Shown: positions 24,290 to 35,580 of the stretch, in pieces | How positions within the stretch are numbered: position 1 is the first letter of the stretch | Layout: the number at the start of each line of letters is the position of its first letter | Source of the DNA: Glycine soja | Taxonomy: Eukaryota; Streptophyta; Magnoliopsida; Fabales; Fabaceae | Assembly: GCF_004193775.1 (NCBI RefSeq) | Contig: NC_041004.1 | Coordinates: 38,774,411 to 38,838,410, forward strand | Reading direction: 5' to 3' | Length of the DNA stretch: 64,000 nucleotides | The notes under the pieces: model-generated | Databases searched by the model: none | Seen by the model: only the letters and a program-made list of their open reading frames with translations | What the model was told of the DNA's origin: nothing | Program-made: the position numbers and the translations under genes

Positions 24290-24790
24290 AAAAAAAATTA
24301 AACAACTTCATTTATATAAAAAAAACAACTAATGTAAAATAAAATTATTAATAAACATGCACAACTTAATTTTTTAAAAAAAAATTTAAACAACTTCATT
24401 TATATAAAAAAAAACAACTAATGTAAAATAAAATTATTAATAAACATGCACAACTTAATTTTTTTTAAAAAAAATTAAACAACTTCATTTATAAAAAAAA
24501 AAAACACAACTAATATAAAAAAAATTAATTAGTAAACATCCACAACTTAATTTTTAAAAAAAAATAAACAACTTCATTTATAAAAAAAAACACAACTAAA
24601 TTACTTAGTAAACATCAACAAGTTAATTTTTTTTAAAAAAAATAAACAACTTCATTTATAAAAACAAAACACAACTAATATAAAAATAATTCATTACTAA
24701 ACATCCACAACTTAATTTTTAAAAAAAATTAAACAACTAATGTAAAAAAAAAATTATTTAGTAAACATCCACAATTTTTTTAGTAAATAA
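24290..24790. repeat. AT-rich minisatellite, ~78-89 bp period
   Basis: The word AACAACTTCATTTATA recurs at about 24301, 24389, 24478, 24567 and 24645, each followed by an ACAACTAAT / TAATAAACAT / CACAACTTAATTTT series. Later copies are shorter and decayed. Similar AT-rich words continue to about 25160 without a clear period. This lies in the upstream region of the PMD gene. Confidence 0.8.
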
Positions 24791-25164
24791 AATACTTCAT
24801 TTATAATAAAATAAACTAATTAATTATAAAAAATTAGTATTTTTATAAAACTTCCAAAACACACAACTTTAATTATAAAAATAGCCAACTTCATTTTTAA
24901 AGAAAAAACACTAATTTAAAAAAAAACAATAAACAAAAACAAACACAACTACTTTTATAAAAAAAAATTAATTTACAAATTAATATTTAGTAAAAATACA
25001 CAATTTAAATTATAAAAAAAATATGACATCAAAAACCCAAACTTCATTTTTCATAAAATCTAAAAAACAAAATAACCAAAATAAATAAAATAATTCATTT
25101 AAAAAAAAACAAAACAATTTCTGTTTAAAAAAAATTTAAAAAAAAAACACAAAAAAAAAAACCC

Positions 25165-25455
25165 ACTTCCGGAAGAAGTGGTTCTTCCGGAAACACTCCG
25201 GAAGAAGGGTTCTTCCGGAAAGGTCTTCCGGAAGTTTGAAACTTCTTCCGGAAGTGGGCGTCTTCCGGAATTCTTCCGGATGAACCACTTCTTCCGGAAA
25301 GTTCCCGGAAGACGTTTTCCGGAAGTCTTCCGGAAGAAGTGTTCTTCCGGAAGACGTTTGGTTACTTCCGGAAGAACACTTCTTCCGGAAACTTTCCGGA
25401 AAACGTTCTTCCGGAACTTCCGGAAGAACCCCTAACGGGTCTTCCGGAAGACTCC
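25165..25455. repeat. Subterminal TTCCGGAA palindrome array, right
   Basis: Sixteen exact TTCCGGAA copies and at least three near-matches lie in about 290 bp, mirroring the left arrays. It sits about 420 bp inside the right end and upstream of the PMD gene's start. Confidence 0.94.
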
Positions 25456-25803
25456 GTCGTCAGCCATTTCCCCATTTTTTCCGGCGTCTCCTGCTCTCGT
25501 CTTCTACCCTACGGTTCCGCTAACCTAAGGTTCTTCTAACCTACCCTAAATGCTACAACTACAGTGCATAATAAAAGCAAAGGGAAGATTAGGGACACCT
25601 ACCTCGAACGGAAATGGCGTCCAACCGAAGCAGCAGCTGGGCTCGCGGTGAAGGAGAAGGCTCGCGGAAGAGGTATGCAAAGGAAGAACGAGAAGGCTCG
25701 CGGAAGAAGGCTCGCGGAAGGAAGAAAAGCAGAAGCAAGAAGAAGGCTTAGTGATTCCGAGAGAGGAGAAGAAAACTATTTCAATATTTTAAACTTTTTT
25801 AAT
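25456..25803. other. MULE right leader region
   Basis: This includes about three GAAGGCTCGCGGAAG direct repeats at about 25655-25720. The open frame at 25564-25812 is Arg/Lys-rich translation of these repeats and lies antisense to the likely PMD-gene leader. I do not support it as a gene. Confidence 0.5.
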
Positions 25804-25876
25804 GAAGGGTAAAATGGTAGTTTCAATAAATTGCTGGGTGCACCAGCAATATTGCTGGGTGCACCTAGCATATCCC
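25804..25876 (-). repeat. Right terminal inverted repeat of the MULE
   Basis: It is the inverse partner of 16350-16421. It contains a near-perfect 29-nt palindrome at 25837-25865 centred on AATATT, so the TIR tip can itself form a hairpin. Confidence 0.92.
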
Positions 25877-25885
25877 GATTGAAAG
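25877..25885. repeat. Right 9-bp target-site duplication of the MULE
   Basis: GATTGAAAG, identical to 16341-16349. Confidence 0.95.
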
Positions 25886-28783
25886 TCTCCAACAGGCCAA
25901 TCTTTGAAATGTACTTTGGAATTGGACCTTCTAATTTCAAGTGTTTAGTTTTGTTTGATGTTAAACCTTCTAATTGGACATTCTAATATCAAAGCTGGTT
26001 TTTGGATTATCATGTTATAGATAACGAATTACCGCCAAAAACCTTATTGTCTATTGACCAACTTTACTAAATTCTTGAAAGTTTCAAATTAATAGACTGT
26101 TTTCTTGGTTAAACAACTGGGTCTCAAGTCTCAACCCCGCATACAAGAAGTTGCTCTTTTCTCATTGAGATGTCCATGGAACATTTTTCATTCTTACTCT
26201 CATGGATGAGTTGGATACCTTGCAATTAAGTAACACTACAGTAAATACATGCATTTTCAACATATATTTATACAACTGTCGCAAATTAATGAGTTACTGA
26301 CGACTTAGACCATCAGAAATATGGGTTTTTGAAGAATCCATCAAATAGGCACATTGGTGGCCACCCTCACTTCTCTTTTCTAAAACCTACTCCTTCTACT
26401 CTAAGTCCTTCCATTTCACCGGCAGGCAGGACAAGTTCTCTGCATTTTTGTTTTACTTCTTGAATTATTGGTATATATGTTCTCTATTATTCTTACTTCT
26501 TCAATGATTGATATGTGTTCTCTGTTTAGTGTTTTATGTTGTTGTTCCCCGGCAATGAATTTATGTATATTCTGTTCTCAATTTGAGATGAAATATTGGA
26601 CTGATATTTTAGTGCCTAGGGTTTATGCGAGGTTGAATAAATAAAATATTTAGCTAATTTTAATATTAAATTAAAAATTAGGACTTAATAAATACTTACA
26701 TAAAATGTGGAATGAATAGATTCAACAGAATACCAATTTTTAAATAAATAAAATATTTAGCTAAATTTATTTTAATTAAAAATAGGACTTAATAAATATT
26801 TAAACAAATTATTTAATGAAGAAAATACCAACTTTTAATTAAACACAGTATTTAAATAGTTTTAATAGTTAATTAAAAATTAAGACTTATATATTATTAA
26901 ATTAAATGTTTAATGAATAGAATATAAATTTTAAAATAAATAAAATGATGTGGAATTATCATTAAACTTACATCAATAAGATTAGTTATAAAAGTGCAAG
27001 TTTCCACACTATGCAGATGTGTTTTTCTCTTATTTTCTTGCCTCTTTTCTCTCTCCGGCACAATATAATCTCCCTCTTATTTATAGAAAAGTGGAAACAC
27101 ACAAATATAAGATTGAGTTTTCTTCTTCTATCAGTAAAATTTTAGAAGAGTTCTATCGAGTTCAACCAATCAAGTTAGATGGTGTTGATATGTTCAAGGG
27201 ATTTTTACATGAATTCATTTCCAGTGATCTCTAGCGATTGTCTGCGGTTGAAAAGAGTTATAAGACATAGGAATTTGTTATACATCATGACAAAGATGTG
27301 GATATCAAAGATATAGAAAAAGTATAACTTAGGTCTACAAGCTACTTTAACATTACGTTTTTTCTTATTTATAAGAATAAAATAATTAAATTTAAATCAT
27401 ATAATTATATTTAAAAGATTAAAATTTAATATATAAAATATACAATTTTTAAAAATAATCACATAACTTTTTAAACAGTCAGATGAGTATTCTCATATAT
27501 TGTGTTTAAAATTTATTGCCCTACATTTAGCCTGGAAAAGAAAGAATCCCCATGACCAATCTTATAAAGCGGAAATTATGAGGGACTGCGAAACTCTTAC
27601 TCGCATCGCTTCTGTTCATCCAAAGAAAAGGAAACAAGTTAGCTCATTTAGTTTTTAACTTTCATGAGATGTACTGGGTTCAGGATGCTCCCACCCAGAT
27701 TTTGACTCTTATTGAGTTCAACGTAATTGTCTTGTCAAACTTAATAAAAGGGGATTCGAACTTAATAAAAAAAAAACAAGCATATGAAGATTTTCTCAAA
27801 AAAAAAAAAAAAAGCAGGAAGAATGTCCAAAGCAAGCACAAATTTATTCGTGACAGTTTCTGTACTTTTTTTTATTCGTGACAGTTGGTCCCAACGCCCA
27901 ATTTTTCTACCGAAACCAAATTGATTTGCAAAAATAAATGCCTCAGTAACTCAAGAAAGAGGTGAATTAAGTTTAGCTATGTTGAGTAGTTGCACCACAC
28001 CTAGTAGGTGTTTTCTTTTTGAGAGACGCACACCAAATAGTTATCCATTGAATCAAAGTATTACAGTGTCATTCACAATTATCATGACTACAGATAAGCG
28101 AGCACAACATATTTTATTCGTGTCATTATAATTATTGTCTTAAATTATTTAAAAAAATAAAAAGTTAATAAATCAATTTTTATAAAATTAATCTTATTAT
28201 CATTAATTTATTTATTTTTATCTCATGTCATTAATATTATGATGAATATAAGTGAGAAAAATTATTAATATTATATTAAAAATCAATATAATAATTATTT
28301 TGAAATGAATTTTTTCTTCTGATGATAATTATTATGAAACGGAAAAAAAATACATATCCATCTTTAATTATATTTTCTTTTAGCTAATTCATATCCGTTA
28401 GAAATAATAGTTATCACATTAAAAAAATAATTATTGCATTAAATTATCAATTATTTATAATATTATTTTAAAATCATCATTTTTTGTCTTTATTCAGTTA
28501 CTTATTTCTTATTAATGTTTTGATAAGGAATAATTAAATAAAAATATATGTGAAAAATAATAATTAATATATTTAAAAATTAGAAAATAATTTTATAAAA
28601 AAGGGTAATCAAAATTTTAAAAATAATGTTTATAATTAGAGACGAAAGGGGAATATATATATCATAATAGAACAAATTCATTTATTGTAAACTAACATGA
28701 GAGGGGTACAATAATAATGTTGTCTCGAAATCATTAAGATGTAATTGGGAGACAAATTAAGAAGATGTCTGTTCATCTCTAAC
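25886..28783. other. AT-rich intergenic DNA
   Basis: There is no supported gene. The 27019-27234 open frame (begins MFFSYFLASF) has no recognisable domain. A retroelement RNase H relic lies at 27590-27725 (separate entry). The rest is AT-rich, with several ATTAAAAATTA-type repeated words at 26640-26950. Confidence 0.55.
27590..27725 (+). pseudogene. Relic of a retroelement RNase H-like domain (C-terminal piece)
   Basis: In one frame the translation reads FIQRKGNKLAHLVFNF followed by YWVQDAPTQILTLIE. This resembles the end of plant RVT_3/RNase H-like domains (R..N..AH.LA…W.E..P..I). Only this tail is visible and upstream sequence is broken. The match is by pattern memory and could be wrong. 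Confidence 0.4.
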
Positions 28784-29153
28784 TCATGTTTTTCTCAATG
28801 GCGGGCTGCCGCAGTTCGGAATTCGTTGACAACAGCATGAAGATCCATTGTCACATATAGCATAACCTGGACAGTAGTCATTTTTCAATTTCAATTTGCA
28901 AGGTGCAAAACAGTCATGGTTCGTTCCACAGTTTGCTTTAATAAAGACACATGTGGCGGTTTTCTGACCAAATACTGCACAAAAGTTGGAAAATTCAAGA
29001 GAAAAAGGTTCAAAGATCGACTAATTAAGTAAATTGCATTGAGCATATAGATAATTAGTAAAACAACGTTTGACCGTTCCAACCTGCGCTTGGGGTGAAA
29101 GTAATAGCCACCAAAACGAAAAACATGCAGAGCTGAGACCTTGTTGCTGCCAT
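28784..29153 (-). CDS. Secreted cysteine-rich (defensin-like) peptide, 2 exons
   Basis: This is a small gene hidden by its intron. Exon 1 is 29153-29084, with donor GCAG|GTTGG (phase 1); exon 2 is 28974-28784, with acceptor TTTTGTGCAG|TA. The product is 86 residues. Residues 1-23 form a signal peptide (MAATRSQLCMFFVLVAITF... with hydrophobic core and a small-residue end). The first intron falls at the signal/mature border, as is usual for plant DEFL genes. The mature part has 10 cysteines spaced C-x6-C-x5-C-x3-C-x8-C-x5-C-x5-C-C-C-x5-C. The C-x5-C-x3-C core and the clustered cysteines near the end resemble defensin-like/LCR peptides, but I cannot place it in a named subgroup. It has more cysteines than legume nodule NCR peptides. 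A TATAT-rich stretch lies just upstream (about 29213-29221). The function, antimicrobial or signalling, is inferred only from fold type. Confidence 0.78.
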
Positions 29154-31322
29154 CTTGTTTCCAGGGGTATGTTACTAGAAATTATATGGCATGTGAAAGT
29201 GCATGTGCCTTTAATTATATAATGGTGACGCTGAGAAAAAAAAGAATATTTAAATTGATGTGATTATTATTATTTGTATGTCAGTATTAATTTGAGCATT
29301 TATTTAAGGAAGTATTTGTTGACCAAATAATTGATAAGTTGCTGTTATGTCAAAGTAACTAAAAAAAAATTGATTTTTTTCCCCCAAAAGTTTTAATGTT
29401 GGTTATTAATTAATGTACTCCAATTAAAAAATAGGTGAAAGTAATGTAATGCTCGACATTAAAAAAAGGAGATAGATTAAATTATATTTTACTTTTAAAT
29501 AAAATGAAATTTAGGGTTTGATAAATTAATCCGATGAAAATTTAATAATATTTTGGTTCAATAAAAATTTACTTACATTTTGGTCTAATCTATTCAACAG
29601 ATATGTTAAAAATCATTTTTGTCCTTTTATGTCATGTAAATTCTTTCATTAACCCTAACGAACATAAGTTAACAAATGAATGAATTTGTCGTACTTCTTT
29701 CATTTTCGGAAACTAAAATTTAAATTTTAATTTTGCGGAAACAAATTTGTCAGTGCTTTACACATCGATGAAAATGATTATTTACTCTTATTATAATTAA
29801 TGTATTTTATTTTTAATAATTATTTAATGTATTTTTAAAATATTACTATTGTTTTGTAACGTCGTACATTTTATTATTTAATGGGTCCTTCATTAATGTA
29901 ATAAATGCTCTGTAAAAACAATTAATGTAATTAAACGCATTCTAACTTTATTTAATGCCAATAAACATCAGCATTGAGAAGTTTTCAAAAGTGAAATGCT
30001 AAATGTTAAATAAATAACAAATTATAATAAATAAAATAAAATACGTTGTATCTTTTATTTAAGTTGTGTACGTTCTTTCATATCATAAAATTCATCAATG
30101 ATAGAATATGTATCAAACTTTTCAACAATCTTTCTCTCAATGTAGGTAATTAAACAATAAGCTAGATATATAAATTAATGATAACAATTCAAATTAAAGA
30201 TATGTAAATACTTGCCAGGCCTCGAAAGCAAAAATGATGTATGCGCAAATGAAAAATAGGTGTAAATAGATGTTTTTATTTTATTTCAAACAAGTAGTGT
30301 AAATAGGTGAGAATAAATTCTTTTTTTATGTTTTCTCTTTTTGGGCTAGGATTGGAACCAGGTCAGGGCAACCTGGTCCAACCTGCAATTATGCAATATG
30401 GTTGAAAAAATTCTAATCACCTAACCCCAAAACGACACGAGAAAGGAGGTCGCTACCACAAAGGATGGCACACCTCAGTGGCATCACTGGTGCAGGGCCT
30501 GACGGCGCGAAAGCGATGATGGCAACATAGTGGCATAATGGTAGTGCGACGACACAACTAAAGACAACAAAATGCCATGAGGAAGGTGATGAGGAATGCG
30601 CGAATAACCAAAACAAAACACAATAACAAACTATACATCACAGTCCAATCCACATGAACCTTGTCGGCGACCAAGGTGCCCCCGATGAGATAGAATGAAA
30701 TGAAGTAACAGATTGCAAAAAAGAAAAGAAAGGAGAAAGAATGGGGAGAGGAAGAAAGGAGAGGAAAACATAAGAGAGTGAGGGAATGAGGGGTTACCTG
30801 GTGACCCCCCTCTCTTCTTTGACGGCGTTGTCAAATGACGTGATGTAATTGGACCGATTTTTGTCCTCAGGATCCATGCCACCCTATCTATGCATTAATG
30901 CACAATCCTCCTTTCCTCTTTTATGTATTGTGCTCCTTCCTCTCGATTTAATGACTTTCCTTAAGAGCCCAATATGTCACACAATCTAAGCCGCCAGATG
31001 CATGCTACTGTTGACCTCCAGGTTGGCTTCTTGCGCTAAGCGGACTTCTTGGGCTGAGCGGTCCCAATGCACTAAGTGAGGATGTCACGCTGAGTGTGAC
31101 ATTTCAGTTCTTCAATCCTCTTCCATACCTTTGTTATATCTTTACAAAAAATACAACCAAAATTACTACAAAATCATTAAGTTTAACATCTTCTGGATAA
31201 AAACTCATAAGAAACTAAGTTTCAGTTATTTTAACACAAAAAAATCAATAAAAGAAAAGATAATTAGATAATTACTATGTGATTTCAATATACAAATGAC
31301 ATATGCATAACACTTATCATTA
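29154..31322. other. Intergenic DNA with a degraded repeat tract
   Basis: 29154-30340 is AT-rich with nothing recognisable. 30350-31320 is GC-richer, with broken frames and words such as GCGCTAAGCGG, GGGCTGAGCGG and CACGCTGAGTG near 31030-31100. It then has a tail like the one at 15085-15150. This probably represents a decayed retroelement LTR-type repeat. Open frames at 30413-30882 have no domain. Confidence 0.45.
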
Positions 31323-31640
31323 ATCCCTAAAATTTTAAATAGTTTTTTTTCCCAAATTTTGGTAAATTGTTCTTTTTTATTTTTGACATAACAAATTGAT
31401 ATTTTGTAATGGTTTTTATTTGTTATAAATTAATTTTTATTTTTAACCTCTTGAATTTGCATTTTAAAATTATCATAAAGTGTTAAAAAATCATCACAAA
31501 GTGTTAAAATGACCATAACATATCAATTCATTATGTCAAGGACTAAAAAAAACAATTTATCAAAATTTAGGGACTAAAAAAAATTTTAAATTTGAGGGAC
31601 TAAAAGTACCCACAAATTCATGGACTAAAACATCAATTAA
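31323..31640. repeat. Fold-back (MITE-like) element
   Basis: The left arm at about 31323-31411 pairs imperfectly with the reverse complement of about 31505-31600, sharing CCCTAAAATTTT, AAATTTTGGTAAATTGTT, TTGACATAA and AATTGATAT. The right side carries GGGACTAAAA words typical of plant MITEs. The centre is short. I could not fix a target duplication. Confidence 0.6.
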
Positions 31641-33640
31641 ACTCAAATTATGATGAATGTTAAAAAGTTAACCAGCTTCTAACATTCTAAAATAATTAAG
31701 ATAATAATTATTATTAAAAACTAATTATTAAAAAGTTAAATGTTAATTACAACTAGAATAAAATTTTGAGGAAACAAATCTTATTTGTTGATGTGATACT
31801 TGATGGTCGTATCAGATTAAAGGACACTATGTATAAATTGGTTCTCTTTATCTACAAAAGACATGTTCATTCTGCAAGTTTAAAAAAATAATTTTTCATC
31901 TTACCTGTGTCTTGGAAGAAGGGAGAGAAACCAATTTAATCTGTTAGTTGTTGTGCTAAAAATTGAGGACTATGGCTTGTTCATCGAATCCGGGTATGTG
32001 AGAGTCATAATTTTCAAGGTTTTTATGTTAATGAATGTTTATGTAAAAAAGTTTTATATAATTGTTTAAGTTTTACATGTGATATTAACATAAATGTTTG
32101 TGTAAAAAAGTTTTATATAATTGTTTAAGTTTTACATGTGATATTAAATTCAGATTATAAAGAGAATGATAAATTTGGAGATCAAGTCAAATACTCAAGA
32201 GATCCAATTTTTTTTTTTTACCCTGGATGAGGACTGTGCATTTCTTTATCTTATTATCCAATTCCTTTTTAAAGGATCTAACAAGTTCACCAATTGTTAA
32301 TTTTTACATGAGTTAAGAAAATATGTATAAAAATTTAGAATGATTTTTAATTATGTTCATTTATATCAGTAAAATAAATTATGTTAATTTATATTGTTTA
32401 AACGAATCATGTACTTGCATAAAAAAGTGAATCATGTAAGGATATTTTTTTACATCGTTCAAATAAAAAGATTTAATTGAGTTATTAACTTAAAAGGGAA
32501 ACTTGAAATCAATATTTAATTAAATATCAATCATATATTAATATAATCATATATTCGATTTAGTTTTAAATAAGCTTTATATCTTTCAATTTAAATCAGG
32601 GAAATATTTATTTTTTTTCACTTAATTTAAGTCAACAAAAAATTAGCAAACGTTATATATTTTTTTTAAGAATTCACCTGCTTTTTGTCATTTTTCAAAG
32701 GATACAAAATTAGTGCTTTACAATAAATTTAATTATCAATAATATTTTAATCCGATTTCAATCCCTATTTCCTAGGAATAATTCTATTATGATTTTATAT
32801 ATTTCAAATATTTCCTTAGTAAACATTATTTAATTATTTGTTCCATTAAATAAAATAAATACATTTAAGAATTTTTTTCCATCAATTTGATACCAAAAAA
32901 ATCAAATAAAAGATATCATATTTTTTGTTAGACGTCTATGCCAATTTTTACTGTTAAATTGAAAAACAAATAAGTACACTCAATTTTTTTGTTTATCCCG
33001 TCGGGTCAAAATTCTAGTTAATAATAATAATAGAAACAACAAATTAAACTTATAGTATGTAGTTTCTTAACTATTTTTAATGTTGTTCTCCTGTATTATT
33101 CATGCCACATATATATCTTTGAGAATGACCATGTCTTCTCGATATAAATAAAATGGAAATAATTCCTACGGATAGCCTCCTTTAAAAAATAACTTCTAAA
33201 CATATCAAATAAAGTGAGATCTAACACAAGCGGCTAGTCAACCACAATCCTGATAAATTAAGATTTGAATTTCTATTGAAAAGTTATCTATAGAATTGCC
33301 TTTGCAGGACGATAGTTGTGGGAAACAAAAAAAAACTCCCAAAAAAAGCCTTTAATGAAAAATAGTTGCAAAAAGTGCTTTAATTTATTAGGAGATTTTG
33401 TCAAGTAAGTTTATTATCACATGTTAATTATTAATTTGTTAATTTTTTATTAATGAAAAACTTCGAACCCACAATCTATTACTTTCTCCTTTTATCTTTT
33501 ATTAAGACAACCTTATATCTCCGTAATTAAAAATAATAAGTGTTCTTTTAATAAAAAAGTAAATATTTGTGCATTTTAAAATTTAATATTTTATATATCT
33601 TTTATTAATTAATTTTTTTCTTAAAAAAATGCTCCTTCTT
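31641..33640. other. AT-rich intergenic DNA
   Basis: There is no gene. A direct repeat of about 55 bp (TTATATAATTGTTTAAGTTT...) occurs at about 32046-32085 and 32104-32145. Confidence 0.55.
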
Positions 33641-33654
33641 AGTCAGTTTTTTTT

Positions 33655-34365
33655 ATAGGATATTTGTTATCAAACAGTATTAAAATGCATTTATCGCGTG
33701 GTAGGTAAAGCATCAATTATGGAAAATTGGTCAAATTAAGAATGATCCTGATTAAGGTCCCAACACGGCAAGACAGTTCTATGTATTTGGAAAAGAAGTG
33801 AGATATGAACCAAAGAGGTGAGATGTACACGATCAAAATAGTTCAAAATTTTACCAAACTCGAAAAGATAGTCACGGTTTTACACTGCGGGAAAATACAC
33901 GAACCAAAATGAAAGTGAGGTAGATCCTAAAGGATTTTCATGTCACTTGGTTTGGTTTTCATTAGTAATAATATACATTGTAATGATTCTTGATTTACTG
34001 AGCCATATAGTCCACTCCATAATAATATCAAATGCATTCCTAAGAACCATGGCTTATGTTTTTCTTTTAATCTTGTTTAGTTGTTTAAGTCCATATTATA
34101 ATTTGATTTTCTTTGTTTCCAATCGTTTTCTTAATAATTCTCTATTGATATTATATAGCCTGTAAACCTGATGGCCCCTAATGGTCCACCTAATTATCTA
34201 TGCGGAAGTCAAGCTTTTTATGATGTGAAATGCGTCAAACTAGACTTTATACTATATATATGCATCACGAAAAGGAATTAATATGCTACTAATTCACTCT
34301 TTTTGACTAATTGTGTTTGAGTCAAGATAATCGGATACCTAAAATTTGGTGCATTATGCTGGAAA
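33655..34365 (+). pseudogene. Relic copy of the ent-CPS promoter and 5' region
   Basis: This aligns with about 37095-38040 across the region upstream of and around exon 1 of the intact ent-CPS gene. Shared stretches include GGTAGGTAAAGCATCAATTAT, ACAGTTCTATGTATTT, TTACACTGCGGGAAAATACA, GATTTTCAT.TCACTTGGTTTG, and downstream CAAGCTTTTTATGATGTGAA. The TATAAATA box and coding exon 1 (including its ATG) are missing or altered. The first 100-bp-scale part is nearly intact, so it is a partial duplication rather than a gene. Confidence 0.75.
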
Positions 34366-34494
34366 GAGGAAGAGACACAAGAAGAAAAGAGAAGTAGACA
34401 AGAAAATACTACATCTAATAAGTGATTGGATAGGAAAAGAAAGTGAGATAAGAAGAAAATGAGGGGAGAAAAATATAGGGAAAAGTGGATGAAT

Positions 34495-34537
<43 letters not shown>

Positions 34538-35100
34538 CCTTTTCTTTTATCGCTAAATTAAAGTATTTATAATCTTTAAGAGTATGTTTGGATAGAAAAT
34601 TTTAACTAAAGAAAATAATTTATTAGAGAATTTAAATTTCTTTAATTTAAAATTCAATGTTTGGATATTCTTTCTATGAAGAATTTAAATTTTTAAAATA
34701 AAATTTTAAACAACTAAAAATATGAAATTTTAATTTCTTTTTAAAAGGTGAGAAATTGAAATTCTTTTTTAAATTGAAGAACCTTTTAAAATGTTCGTGT
34801 GCTTTCTTTATCATCTTCATCCTTTCTTCCATGTATAAGTTCTTAAAATTATGTTTTCGAATTCACGACTCTTCCTTTAAGCTGATGATGCTATTCTTCG
34901 AACCGTAGTGTCCATACTTAATCATTAAAAGAACATAATGTAAATAACCCTTCAAATACTTAGTGGTTAGAAAAGAATAAGTGAGAGGTTGGTTCCTTAA
35001 TTAGATTATAAGTAACAAACCCGGTCCATATTGAGTTCTTCCTGCGTGCTGAACAAGTGGCAGGTTAGTGCCCGGACGCATTCAACCAATAGCCATATAT
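34366..35100. other. AT-rich intergenic DNA with (AT)n tract
   Basis: There is an AT microsatellite at 34499-34534. No gene is seen. Confidence 0.6.
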
Positions 35101-35580
35101 TGAGCAATGGAGGCTACCACCATCGGGATTTTTCAAATGCAATGTAGATGCAGGTTTTTTCCAGCAGCAGAACAATAGAACCGGAACAGGTCTTTATATC
35201 ATGATTCATGACGAGGGAGATTAGTTCTGGCTAGGACTTCTCGGAGGGAGCCTTGTTTGCGTGTGGAATCTTTGGGGCTGCAAACGTTATATTTGCGATT
35301 GATAGTAAGTGTGTGGCGGCGGATAAAGTTAGGACACCATCATATGATGATATTTTGGAGCTGAGTTCCTTAGTTGAGGAATGCACTTAGGAGTATTATT
35401 GTTTCCCATAATCAAACTTTTGCCATAGATTTTGTCAAGAGACAAATCAACGGAATTGCTCATGAATTCGTAAGAGTGATACCATCTTTTTTAGTCTTTA
35501 TACCTTCAATTATGTAATTCTTTGTATTGAACACTTTATTTATAATGAAATAATGAGTATGATTCAGTTAAAAAAATAAA
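35100..35580 (+). pseudogene. Retroelement RNase H-like (RVT_3) domain relic
   Basis: Translation from 35108 gives WRLPPSGFFKCNVDAGFF, the typical start of plant RVT_3 domains (W..P..G..K.N.D..). After a stop and frameshifts, the downstream blocks FAIDSKCVA, YDDILELSSLVEEC and IDFVKRQINGIAHEFVR match the middle and end of the same domain, with a terminal NEIMS tail. Several stops show it is dead. It is probably a LINE-derived fragment. Confidence 0.65.

Larger units (their letters stand above)
16350..25876. mobile_element. Complete Mutator-like element (MULE) with OTU-fused transposase and PMD gene
   Basis: This is a 9,527-bp element. It is bounded by a perfect 9-bp direct repeat (GATTGAAAG) and about 72-bp terminal inverted repeats starting GGGAGTTGCTA (left) and, on the opposite strand, GGGATATGCTA (right). 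Inside, from left to right: a TIR, a TTCCGGAA-rich subterminal array, a second such array in the transposase leader, a five-exon transposase gene on the plus strand (17714-20693), a spacer with a 191-bp tandem duplication, a four-exon plant-mobile-domain gene on the minus strand (24150-22101), AT-rich minisatellite, a third TTCCGGAA array, and the right TIR. The two genes converge, as mudrA and mudrB do in maize MuDR. The transposase frame is open and the target duplication is identical, so insertion is probably recent and the copy may be autonomous. Confidence 0.95.

Noticed and set aside
16430..25455. Regularly repeated short palindromes resembling a CRISPR array
   Set aside because: The units are 8-16 bp with irregular spacing, in a plant nuclear transposon, with no cas genes; they are subterminal transposon repeats.
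26236..26300. CACTACAGTAAA resembling a CACTA transposon end
   Set aside because: No subterminal repeats and no inverse partner nearby; probably chance.
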